Part shown: piece by piece, positions 10,961 to 22,476 of the stretch
Position numbering within the stretch: the stretch's first letter is position 1
Layout: each line of letters starts with the position of its first letter
Assembly (NCBI GenBank): GCA_023238725.1
Contig: CM041545.1
Span: 13,237,782 to 13,301,781, forward strand
DNA: 64,000 nucleotides
Direction of reading: 5' to 3'
Source: Scortum barcoo
Taxonomy: Eukaryota; Chordata; Actinopteri; Centrarchiformes; Terapontidae
The notes under the pieces: generated by a model
The model's input: the letters and a program-made list of their open reading frames with translations, nothing else
What the model was told of the DNA's origin: nothing
The model's database searches: none
Program-made: the position numbers and the translations under genes

Positions 10961-12589
10961 ATCTGAAGTGATGGATTGACTTGAATGGGTCGGCGTTTCC
11001 AGCGTGGTTTATGATAGAAATCATTCAATGATTCAGGTACAATGACTCCAATAAAATGATACTGCAGTGATCATGACAGTGTTATCAGCATATTGTTGCT
11101 ATCTCCAGAAAAATATTTTTTCATAAGTTAATAAAAAACATTGAGACAATAAATTTTTCAGATAATTAGTTGGGATTTATTTAGCTTCAGAAGAAAGAAG
11201 ATTTCCGTGACCCATAAAGGAGCACTCAATCTTTCAATTTATCTTAAAAATGAAAAAAAAAAAAACACCTGGACAGAAACAATATCCAGTAAATACAATA
11301 CAAGATGTAAATACATTGTTTCTAAAGGTCCTTTACTGTATTTTATTAAATCAGTCTAAGAAATGCTACAAGAAAATCACAAATCTATTGCAGCCTCTGA
11401 GTGTTCTCATTTCTGTTTCAGCTCACAAATCAGTGTGCAGACAGCTACTGTGTCTGTGCCTCTAAAAATATAAAGATCTGCTTTTTAGCTCTCCCAAGAT
11501 GGCCTGACCTTCACACAGTTCCACTATAATCACCAGCATGACAGTTCAGATGGTGGGGAGCTTCAAAAATCGTCAAAATATTGCGGACAATAAACGAAAC
11601 ATCACCTATAAACACTGCCAGCAGAAGTTCTTTGTCGTCTGTAAACTCAAGGTCCTCTCTGTAGCTGACAGACTCTGCTTGGAAGCCACACAGAGTCTGT
11701 CCTCCTTTCATTATCCTCCACTGCTCCATCTGCTGCTTCACCACGCTGACAGTCTCCAACAGCCACGAACATGCACTGATTTTCCAACATCACTCGTCTT
11801 TCAACTCTCAGAGACGTCAAAGTTGCCACAGTCGCGCAAAGCAAAGCTCTCAGTGCAGCACATGACCCTGAACACCCCTTCAACCAATGCGTCACTCTGC
11901 TTAAATCCAGCTGCAGGTGCACATCCTGGGGCCTGTTCCTGACTTACAAGTTTGCAGTTCTTAAGTCAGTGTTAAAGATTTATGGAGGCTCTATGCTTTA
12001 CTTAGCAATTCTATACAGATAACATCATATTCCTGCTTTTTAGAAAAGATGTGTGGATCTTCAATCAATCAATCAATTATATTGTTTTTAAAACAATATA
12101 ATATACAAACAATATAATATATATAAATACTTATATACCCCTACTCCAGGAAATTTCACGTTTTCAGTTTTGTTTCTTTGTGCTCGACTTCATTTATTTG
12201 TGATTTATAGTTACTAGTTAGTTTGCAGATTAAGATTTTACACTCAAAACACATATCAGTTCAAAAAACATTATACATTGTTATAGATTAGCAATACGAC
12301 ATTAAAGCGCAAATGACATATTAATATAGGCTTTCAATAGTAATTATCCAATGTTATAATAACACCAAGAGGGGCTATTCTGCATAACGACTATGTTCAC
12401 TTTTGATACGTTAATTTTATAGCTCATTTTATTGCTATTTCTGCATAAAACCGTAATTACTGATTTTTTGGCCACTTGTGGGCAGCAGATAGAAGATCAC
12501 CATAAAATCATCATCTCCATGTTGATATGGAAAACTTGTTGGCAAACTTATGTACATCTTCTGCATTTATAGAGCAGCATTTATTTGGA

Positions 12590-12800
12590 GACATGTTTCA
12601 GGTCACCTGGTGGATGTAATATCAACTCTCATTTTAGCTCCGTTTTTGGTCTCCACCAATGCCTGAGGAAAATATCTTTCTATATCTTTTAATAGCTTTT
12701 TAGCTGATAAATGCTCCACTGTGTTCAACAGCTGGCTGCCAACTTTGTCTGTCTGCTGTTTAGTGTTGAGCAGATAGAGTACAGGCAAGCATATTAACAC
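12590..12800 (+). repeat. Dispersed teleost repeat, family X copy
   Basis: The block includes TTTTAGCTCCGTTTTTGGTC, TCCACTGTGTTCAACAGCTGG and TTTGTCTGTCTGCTGTTTAG, matching the copies at 7745 and 17755 with scattered differences. Confidence 0.7.
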
Positions 12801-13794
12801 ATTAAAATACAATGGTGAACATGGGAAACGTTATACCTGTAAAATATCAGCAGTCAGAAGCCTCACAAAGCTCTTAGCATTGGAGAAGACTTTTGTTTCA
12901 GCACCTGTTTCCAAGGTCAAAATGAATTTTCAGGCTCAGAATAAGTGTAAATCCAGCAGGTATTGTCAGTACACATATACATCGTACGAATGTGGGAGTG
13001 GTTATGTACAGAGAGTGTATTATTGCCAGCATAACAAAAAGTCTGTTTCTTATATTTGCAAGATCATTTTCATGGTATAATATACATATTTTCTGGTTAT
13101 TGTTGGATACCAAAATCAGCATATCTCATTAAAAAAGGTTGGTATGTTGTTATGACAAGAAACTTGTGAGGGGTCCTATCAAACCCCCTTGCCGATTTAG
13201 TTTGTGCATTTACTGTGTGCTTCTGGATAGTTACCACCACTATGGGTGTATAGAGTGAAGAAGATAAATTGGCACTTGTAAAATATATGGAAAGTAGTGT
13301 ATGGGATATGTTTAATACCTGGAGACTTAATAAAGTCATGGCACTATACTTGCATATACGTCTACTCCATGTTCCACATATTTCCGAGGTATATCCCATT
13401 ATATCCCATTATGTATCAGTATTGCAGCAGATGGTCTGTCCATTCAACTCCTATTACTGTAAATTCTGCAGGAGTAATTGTGCTTTCCATGAAATTGTAT
13501 TTGAAATCCAGTCAAATGATGATTCCCAGAAATGGGGTCTGAAAGTGTAAAAGTAGAACATCTGAGAGATGTAAAAGCGAGATTCACTGGGATGTTAATG
13601 TAAGTCTGATAGAGAGAGAGGAGATGGGACAAGATAAGTGATCAGAGCTGATAAAATAGGATGAGATGTCTCAGCCCTTAAGGCACTGAGGTGTAGACTT
13701 TATCTCTCTGTCTCCGCTGTATGGAGTAGTGGTTTCTACTAACCAGCCTCAGGTGACAATCGCCAGTGCAGTGATGATGGGGTCGATGTACAAC

Positions 13795-13857
13795 AATAAG
13801 AAAAAGAGAGAAAGGAGAAAATCAAAATCAATAAGAAAAAGAGAGAAAGGAGAAAAA
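13795..13857. repeat. Tandem duplication, 35-bp period
   Basis: A purine-rich segment beginning AATAAGAAAAAGAGAGAAAG occurs twice, starting at 13795 and 13830. The first 27 bases are identical. This is a local duplication without coding meaning. Confidence 0.85.
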
Positions 13858-14111
13858 AAATCCATTTGTTTTAGTCATCAAGCCTGGACGAAAACAACAC
13901 ATTCCCTGTGTGCCCAGAACTTCAGACAGAAGACAGCCCAAGCAAAAAGAAAAAAAAAAAAAAGTGATTAATTTAATACAGATTGGTCTTTTGCCTTTTT
14001 ATTTGCATGCACAACTGCAAACGCTTACGCATATTAATTTAAAGAGGCCTGACAACACTGGAGCGGTTTAACCTTCGATGACTGTGGATCTGCCTCTGCT
14101 TCAGAGGGCCA

Positions 14112-15320
14112 TTGTCCATGTGTCTCTATTATCCTGCTGGTCACGGTTCCCCGGCTCTGTCCCCTGCTCATATGGGAGATATCTGTAGAATAATTCTACC
14201 TGTCTGTTCCTATCTCCTTCTCCCTCCTTCTCTTAACCCCCCCCCCCCCCTTTCTCTGTGCGTGACCTTTCTGCATTCCTCTCCAGCTGACCATGGTGTC
14301 CTGTCAGCTCTTTCCTCTTCCCCACCTCACACCACTAGCTGAGCTACACCACCAACCCCCTCAAACCACCCCGTGCCCCTCATTTCCACCCCACACTAAC
14401 TGCCTCTTCCCTCCCCTGTCCCTCGGTTTCTGCCCCCTGGATCTCTTTGCTCCCCTCTCTCCTCCCCTCTCCTCCTCTCGCTCTCTCCCTCTTTGCCCTC
14501 TGCAGCTGTACATACTCTGCTTTTTAATTAGACCGACTCACTGGCTCCACCTCCCCCTGCCTCCTACTCTCCATCCCACACTCCTCCTCCCCCCTACCTC
14601 CACTCCCTCCACTCCCTCCCTCCCTTCCTTTTGCTTACAAGAATAATACAGGGGCTTGCATGGCGACACGGAGAGGGGGTCATGATGGAGAGACGCAGAG
14701 AGAAAGGGGGAGAGAGGGAAAGGGAGCAAGACGGGGAGAACTGAGAGGAGCATCTGAGAGGATAACTGCCTGTTTGCTCACTCTTGTCTTCTTGCTCCCC
14801 CTCCTGTCCATTCACTTTCACTCACAGTACAAACGCTCAGACAGCGAGGTAGGCACAGCGGAGCCCTGAGCTCCGAGGGATGGATAAAAAAGGTTCCCAC
14901 GTGAAAGGTATGAATCCACGGAAGAATAGGAGGGCGAGCTAGAGGAAGACACAGCCAAGAGAGGAAAGGAGGAGGAGAGGAGAGGAGAGGGAGATGAGAG
15001 AGGAGCAGATGGACTCTACACAGAGGAGAGGAAACGGTGTGAAGCTCACCGAGCAGCAGTGACAGAGAGGTGGGAATAAAAGCAAACATGAACGCCAGAG
15101 GGATGGAAGAATGGGCTGAAGAGAGAGAGACGTGAAGGAATAGCAGAGAAGAGGAGCAAGCGTTTGTGGGGGGAAAGAGACAACACAGAGGGAAAACAGG
15201 AAGAGAGAGATGTGGTATGTGTGACTCAGTTCTGTGTCCTGATGGAAGATAGTACAGCAATCTCTCCATCAGCCTCTTCTCAGCATCACCATAGAGATAA
15301 CGAAGTGAGAAAGATCAGAG
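14112..15320. other. Pyrimidine-rich then purine-rich strand-asymmetric block
   Basis: From about 14,200 to 14,640 the plus strand is strongly C/T-rich (CTCC and CCCTCC repeats). From about 14,660 to 15,330 it is strongly A/G-rich (GAGAGG and GGAGGA repeats). Open frames here are Pro/Ser/Leu-rich or Glu/Arg-rich products of the skewed composition. They show no splice or domain evidence. Confidence 0.7.
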
Positions 15321-15533
15321 CGGAGACAAGATTTAAAAGCATTGTAGAAGTATCTTTTTTTATTTTGTGCAGTGGGAATTAGCAAAGAGTGTCTCTCACT
15401 TACTGTTTAGTTGAGGCTCTTTTGACATTCTGCTCAATTGTACAATGGAAAGAAAGGCAGCATATGTTCTTGCATGTGTGCACACACGTGCATGCATACA
15501 TTTTGTTTATGTGTTTTGGCAGGTGTGTGTGTG

Positions 15534-15545
15534 ACAGAGAGAGAG

Positions 15546-15579
<34 letters not shown>
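15534..15579. repeat. Compound (GA)n/(GT)n microsatellite
   Basis: A short GA run changes directly into about 15 GT units. Confidence 0.93.
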
Positions 15580-15580
<1 letters not shown>

Positions 15581-17754
15581 ATGCACATATTTATTCTGAC
15601 AATGGGGGTGTGTTCGTGTGCTCACACCGTGCCCGTGTTTGTTTGTGTGTGAGCCTAGTGAAATGGGATTGTACGGGTGTGTTTGGATACCGGGATCTGC
15701 TTTACTGGAGGTGTGGGAGTTATTTTCCAAGATTGTGCAGCTTTATGAGAAGCTTTAAAGAGTGAAGAGCTTAGATTGGTCTGCCAGTGATGTAGCTTTG
15801 CAGGTTCCAGCAGCGTGCTTTCATTGCACATTTGTCATGAACAGGACTCTGTGTGTGTGTGTATGTGTGTGTGTATGTGTGGAGGGGGGGTGTACGCATA
15901 AAGTTTGAGGAGGAGGGGGAGGCACTGAGTGAGGGAATTCCATTTGTATGGATCTGCGTGTGTGTGTGTGTGTGTCTAAGCAAAGTCCAGTGCATGCTGT
16001 TCTGGCTACATGAGCGCTTAATTTTTAAGTAATGTGTGAAATTGTTGATGCATTTCAACATGGTTCAACATCATGATAACACATTTAGGAGAAACGGCTT
16101 ATTGTAATTTGCGTCTCCTTCATGTCTCTCAATTAACTTATCTTATCTTGCCATTGACACGCATGATACAAATCTAATTGCACATGCACTCCCTCATGCA
16201 TGCCTGCACACCATCAAGTGCACATGCATGCATTCGCCACGCACAGGTGCACATTTGCACGCACACTTTTGCTGTGTGAAGAAATGCTGTGCTGTTAATC
16301 CCGTCTGTCGTCGCACAACTCCTTTCCTCTTGTTCTCTCGCTCCCTCTGCTCCACACTACAGTATATTTCCCTTTTATCTTATCTCATCAGCATGTCTTT
16401 TCAAGGGTCAGCTATCTCCATCTAGCAGCTTCCTCCTTTCTATCTACCATTTAATCCTCTTCTCACTTTACTTATAAATCTGTCCACTGTCACCATCACT
16501 TAATTTTCCCTCTTTACCTGACAGAAGTTAACGTACTCCTCTCTTACACTTTTACTGTCTCTTACTTTCACTCTCTGAGAATTATTCTGTCTACTGGCCA
16601 GGTGTTTTCACTGGGCTGACAGCGGCTTGGCTTTATAGGTAACAGGCTATGATGTACTCTTGGGACATTAGTTTGGACAGGAACATTGCAGCACGACAGC
16701 CCAGCAGAGAGTAACCCCCAGGGAGCGGACTGTGCCGTACGTATGTACCTACATGTAGTGTGCTGCCGTGCATTTAACACATCAGTCAAAGCCACCTGTT
16801 CTGTTTGGCTGCTGGTATTTCACACAGAGACCTTTGGAACATTTAACCTCTCTGAGTCGCTGTGGCAGAGTGGAGAGGAGAGACACAAAAGCCCAAGCAT
16901 GAAAGAATTAACCAGCCAGAGAAACAAGACAATTAGGCTGCAGGATGCGCGCAAGACAGAAAACAATGTTTACTCTGGCTTTCTTTCACAGATACTCAAA
17001 CATCCTCAAATTTGCTCACAGTTGGCTAAGTATGCTTATCACAATCCATTGGCCTACATATAGGGATTTCATATTAGGCAGAGGATTTTGGTCAAAAGAG
17101 GACAGATGGAACAAATTATTTCTGGCACTCACACTCCAAAAGTTAGAAGTAATCCGGCCATCCTTTAAGGAAACTGGAACAAGTAGGGTGGCCACACTGT
17201 CCTCTTTAGTAACGAGCTGGCCGGTGACTTTGCAAGCTGACATTTGTGTGAAAGTGCAAGTGATGTTTAACCTTGAGATAACTGTGAGATGTCCTGTGTT
17301 GTTCCATGAATAAGAGTGCCTGGTGAGTTGTGAATTAAAAAGGTCTGCCTTGCTAAAGGACAGTTTTAATATCCCAATCGGCAGAATTATGCACAGCAAG
17401 ACTTTGTATTTTTTATGTTAATTTTGAAGTTCAGCATGGAGCATGGAGCACCAACTTTTTCAAGTAATCGTAGAGATTTCACCACAACATATGAACCCCT
17501 TTAGCTCGCTTCTTCTGAATTGCCCCACGACCTCTCAAGAATTTTTAGTGAGTCAAATGGATATGAAAAATTGTGTATGAGGTGAAATGGAAATAGCAGG
17601 ACTATCATATAAATGTTCTTAGCTGAAAACATACATGATAAACCGACCACAGCACAGATTAAACCTGCGATAAGGTTTTTGGGAACACTGACATGTTATA
17701 ATCTTTCAGTTTATATTGTGAATTAATTTGAAAGCAAGATTATCATTCATTTGG

Positions 17755-17940
17755 AGTTGCGTCACTGGCTACCTGATGATTGTAAGTCCAATATTCCTTC
17801 TATTTAAGCTCTGTTTTTGGTCTCCACCTACTCCTGAGGGTAACATCTGGGTGATTAGCTGCATAATGCTTTGCTGTGTTCACCAGCTAGTCGCTAACTG
17901 TGTTTGTCTTTTCTGCTGTTGGTGACCAGAGCTACCAAAC
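17755..17940 (+). repeat. Dispersed teleost repeat, family X copy
   Basis: The block contains CTGATGATTGTAAGTCCAAT, AAGCTCTGTTTTTGGTCTCC, ACTCCTGAGGGTAACATCTGG and GTTCACCAGCTAGTCGCTAA, matching the copies at 7745 and 12590. Confidence 0.7.
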
Positions 17941-19540
17941 TAAAATACATGTACTGTAGGCACGCACTTGTGTAGAAAAGGGGATGGTGGTTATTTATGT
18001 TTACAGTGTTTTGTAATGCAGTTCATACCTTGAGGCCAAGTCCACCTTATGGCACAAACATGTTTGCTTCAACGCTCAAAAAAAAAAAAAAAAAAACAAG
18101 TCACAAGAAAACTTCCAAGCTTTCTGTTTGTGGAGGCTGATCATTTAATACTTGTACTGCAGCTAGCGCCTGGTGAAATATGGCTTGCTGTGATGGCTGA
18201 CTCTGACTGGCCAAATTAGATGCCAATACACAGTCATAAACAAACAAACCAGCGTTTACATCTTGCTGCTATTACACAAGTGTCTGACAGGAATAACAAT
18301 CGTTGCATTCTCAGTGTTGCCGGGGATATATAATGAATTAGAAATCGTAATTTAATTTGTGTTTGTTTGTGTAATTTAATTTGCTGTTAAGCATGATCAG
18401 GCTTAAGATTTCATCAGTCGGAGGCGGCTACACAAGTAGCTCTGTTTTCAGCTCCTAGTGTCAGCATCGAGAAATTTCCTTTTCTCAACAGCAGATCCCA
18501 GTTACTTGCGTGCTTTAGTTTAATTACTGCTTTTATTTCTATTAAGGTCATAAGTCGTGTTTGACTCCTGCCTCAGCATTGCTTATGCATGTGGATCTGT
18601 TTACATACAAATCTTGGTGCCCGCAAAGTCCTTTATGGGCTTACATCTGCATTTTTTTAATGTGCCTGCTCGTTTTATGGTATCAAATAAAACGAAGCAT
18701 CCTCCTGTTTGAGACGTTGCTGTGCTGTGCTGTTCTGCACGCAACGCTTACCTAACAAAATGTTCATCTACACGCAACATTAAAGGGGTTGTTTCTGAAT
18801 TTGATCCGTTTTTGGACTTGAGAGTGCAAATGCCACAAAGGCTCCTGCGCTTTACATCTGTTCTCTGAGCCATTTATGTTGTAAATTCCTCTGACGAAGC
18901 ACAGGTAAATCTCTTAGCCTACCTTTTGCTCACAGGGCCAATAACTGATCATATAGCTTTTCTGAGTTCCTCTCCAGTTCCCCCTTAAATGCCCTGACAC
19001 GCTGATGCTCCTGATTTACCACTTCACTGAACCCTAACCATGACATTTCCTCTGCTGCCAGGGGTTGTTCCCTCCTGCTTTGCTCCTTGTCCCCCTACCT
19101 CTGCCAGTCTGTCTCCCTCCGCCTCCTCTCCCTCCTACTTATTCAGATTCCTACTCCTCTCAGTTTGTTATGTGTCTCATAGCATCTCTAAATATAACCA
19201 AGCATGTCTACCTCCTCTCCTTCCTCTTCCTCCCTCTGCCTCCTCTTCATCTCAGTCCTGTCTGACAAATTTAAGCGTGCCTAGACAATCCGATCTGACA
19301 TGCCTTTACATAACAATTCAATCCACGGCACCTTCCACCTCCTCAGCACAGTGAGACCCAAAGGTGTGTTATTGGCATGGATGCAATCCTCAACATCCCT
19401 GAAATATTCGGGCTCTGAATATTATTAGATCTGCGCAGCCAGAGTCTTGGCTTCTTGTATTTTAAATGCATCCCATATGTTTCTCAGAGTCAGCACGGCT
19501 TAGCGAAGGGAGATCAGATGTGACCTTAGCATTATCATCA

Positions 19541-19541
<1 letters not shown>

Positions 19542-19571
<30 letters not shown>
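19542..19571. repeat. (AC)15 microsatellite
   Basis: A simple AC run in the noncoding region upstream of insyn2. Confidence 0.95.
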
Positions 19572-19574
<3 letters not shown>

Positions 19575-22476
19575 GCTGCCATAAAACCACACACACAGGC
19601 AAGAGGATAGAAGCCTATATTCACAGAAAAGCCTTCTCAGAGAGGTAGGCAGCTAGCAAGGAAGGCTGTAGTAAATCTTCAATAATAACCACAAAGAGTT
19701 ATGACCCTTGCTGGCATTATGCTGTTGCACACCTTCCTCCTCCTGCCCAGTGATTTATCTGTTGTCTGCCAATAAAGCTCAACATGAAAATGTCACATGT
19801 GGGAAAGAGCTGGCTTCAGCCACAGGAGTGAGCCCATGCAGCATTTAGAGGGCCCAGATTCATTAAGTTGTCAGCGTAAATTTTGATCCGAGGGTAGATT
19901 GCAGATCGGGAGGGAGGTACCGTGGGACAAAAAATAAAACAAGGGGATTGCGGTGGGGCGTGCGGTGGTGGAGGATGGAAGAAAGATGCGAGGGACAGGG
20001 GTGAAGGGAAAAAGGGAGAGGGACCAGATGGAAGAAAGATAGAAGAAAGGTAGTATCAGGATGTCACCCCATAGAATGAGTAAAGGTAATGATCCTGCAA
20101 CGGATGGATGAAACTCAAGGAAAATCTGTGAAGGTGAATGTTGAAAGTAGAGTGCTTTTTACTTGAGATAGGTGGGGAGACTGACGACCTGAAGTGATCG
20201 GATATTAATGAAAAAGTAGGAGAAGGAGTGGAAACCTGATTTTGTCCAGGGAGAATGACGAAAGAAAATCATCAAGGTCAAATGGACAGTGGAGGTCAAA
20301 GTAGGCCAATTTTTTGTGGTCACTATTGTGCAGGATTCAGTCCACCTCAGTATACTTTTATCCAGAGTCATCTGTATACACTGCAGTGATAAGAAAGTCA
20401 AATCAGAAGGAATCTGTTTCTAAATCCATTAATATATCAAGTGTGTAAGGTTGATATTTCCCCTCAAGGCTCATGTTTGACTGCGACTTTAATCATATTT
20501 CATCGTAATAACTGTGTTTTTAAAGGGGTTGACGGTAGTGACAAAGATCCTCCTCTTCAGAGCTGGAGAAAAGAGAGGAAAACAGTGGACATAAATAAAA
20601 GTGGCAGCCCCTCGGGTATCTCTCTCCCTAAATAACCTGGGAGCTGTGAAGGAGTCACTAATTACCCCTCCCACAGAAGAGAGGGGAACAGAGTAGCGGC
20701 CAGTCACACTCGTGCACAGAATTAGCCCGGGCCTGTCAGTGTCAGAGGCAATCACAAGGAGATAACAAGGCGCAGATCCATAGATCGTGTAAGGCAAACG
20801 ACAGCATCACGCCTCACTGCCAGTGGCACAGACAGGAAGTGGAAGTGATATATATACGTATCAAGGCCATAGATCGTCAAAAACAGACCACAGAATCAGA
20901 CTGACGAGAACATACTACTAAATACAGCAAGGCAGACAGACTGTCACACAGTGACCAGATGAATCAGAAAGGATGTCACCATGGCAGATCATCAAGGACT
21001 GATAACAGGGCCACAGACTGTTAAACATGGAGGAAAAGAAAAATCTGTAAGACACGCATATGAGGAGAACGATAACAGTCACACTGTGGCCCATGAGCAG
21101 AAATAATATGAATACCACCAGTGCTGCTGCCGCTACCACATTACAGATTACAGCTTTTAATAATATGTTAGTAAAACCTACACGTATATGTACAAAAGAC
21201 AGACATAAAGTGTAAAATGAAATCCCAGAGAGAAGAATATCAAATACACATAAACCATAAGTATCCCCCACGGCTAATGTGAATAGGCCTTAATTACAAT
21301 CTCTTTTCACTTGTTTTGGGTGGATATTCTTCTATTGCTGATTATATACCTAGTCTCTGTTTTTTATACTCTGTTTTTTTTTTTTATTTCGCCACATGCT
21401 TTCATTACTTTCTCTGAATCGATCTCTTCATCTTTCATTCTGTGCTGACCCCCTTCTCATGCATTTTTAAAATAGCTGCCTATCTTATATCTCCCTCATT
21501 ATCCCGAGTCCAGGAACAAGCACATTGTGTTTCAAATGGGAATGCAATAATATGGAAACAATTACAGTCTTTTACTTCTTTCTGTCTTTTGTCTTTCCTG
21601 CTCTCTTTAGGAGCTCACACTGTCTTCAGCCATGAGAGAATGAGTCATCGAGAGGAGAGCTGAGAAAAGGAAGAAGAACCAGAGAGAGAGAAAGAGTGAT
21701 ACAATCAAAAGGAAGGGAGGGAGGACATAAAAAAAACGTTAAAACAGATTATGGGGAAGTACGTAGGTCCATCCCACACTTTGACCATCCAATCTCCTGA
21801 GGGCTCAGGGGACAAAGCAGGTGGAGACGGAGGGGCTGCCAAGTAGACAAGCTAACGTGATGGACACAGAAAGGATGGACAGGCTGCATTCCCTTCTTCC
21901 CTGCTTATTTGTTGGTTACCTCTCCGGCCTCATCAAGAGTTGGAAAGTTAAAGAGAAATGGGAATAAGGAGCGAAAGTGCACAACTTCAGAAGACATGGA
22001 GCAGTATGGACACTTCTCACACGCTCATTTTAAAGAATATTTGATGCTGCATATATTTATTTTTGTACGAAGGTAAGAGTACAGACCCATAAGGTTCTTT
22101 GGATTAGCATTTATCACAGTGATCTACACTTAATTTTTACTTGCTGTGGTTAATATTACTACACCTTGAACTGTGAATATGATAACCTATCTTTTCCAGA
22201 GGACAATCTTAGTTGCTAAGGACATCATTGGTGTATAGATTTGAAATAACCTGAGCAGCTGCACACATCCTTTCAGCAAACAGCTGTATGTCCAGTCTGT
22301 TTTGTGATGAAACTGGAATTCAGTCAATCAACTGTACAGATCTCTCACTGTTATAATGAATATATAGTAAAGGGGAAATCGCTTTCCTTGTTGACGCACT
22401 AACACAACTAAGCCTTCACAACATCAAACTGCCTGCAGAGCCTGTGGATGTTGGGGGAGCGAGAGAGACAAGAGAA

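Larger units (their letters stand above)
6761..14111. other. Intergenic, AT-rich, no supported gene
   Basis: No spliced or long coding frame was recognised between the BNIP3-family promoter and 14.1 kb. The stretch holds dispersed repeat copies at about 7745-8125, 8305-8420, 10765-10960 and 12590-12800. It also has a perfect palindrome at 9018-9041, AT/TACTATA-rich sequence near 7060-7280, and an unassigned coding-like fragment on the minus strand at 11511-11759. Confidence 0.6.
15320..22476. other. Noncoding stretch upstream of insyn2; may hold its 5' noncoding exons
   Basis: It contains microsatellites at 15549-15579 and 19542-19571, a family X repeat at 17755-17940 and C/T-rich sequence near 19040-19350. 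Human INSYN2A has untranslated leader exons, so some may lie here, but none can be identified from sequence alone. CTGCCTGCAG, ending at 22438, is a possible acceptor just before the coding start. Confidence 0.55.

Noticed and set aside
14112..15269. Several Pro/Ser/Leu-rich or Arg/Glu-rich open frames on both strands
   Set aside because: They are products of extreme pyrimidine or purine composition, without domains or splice sites.
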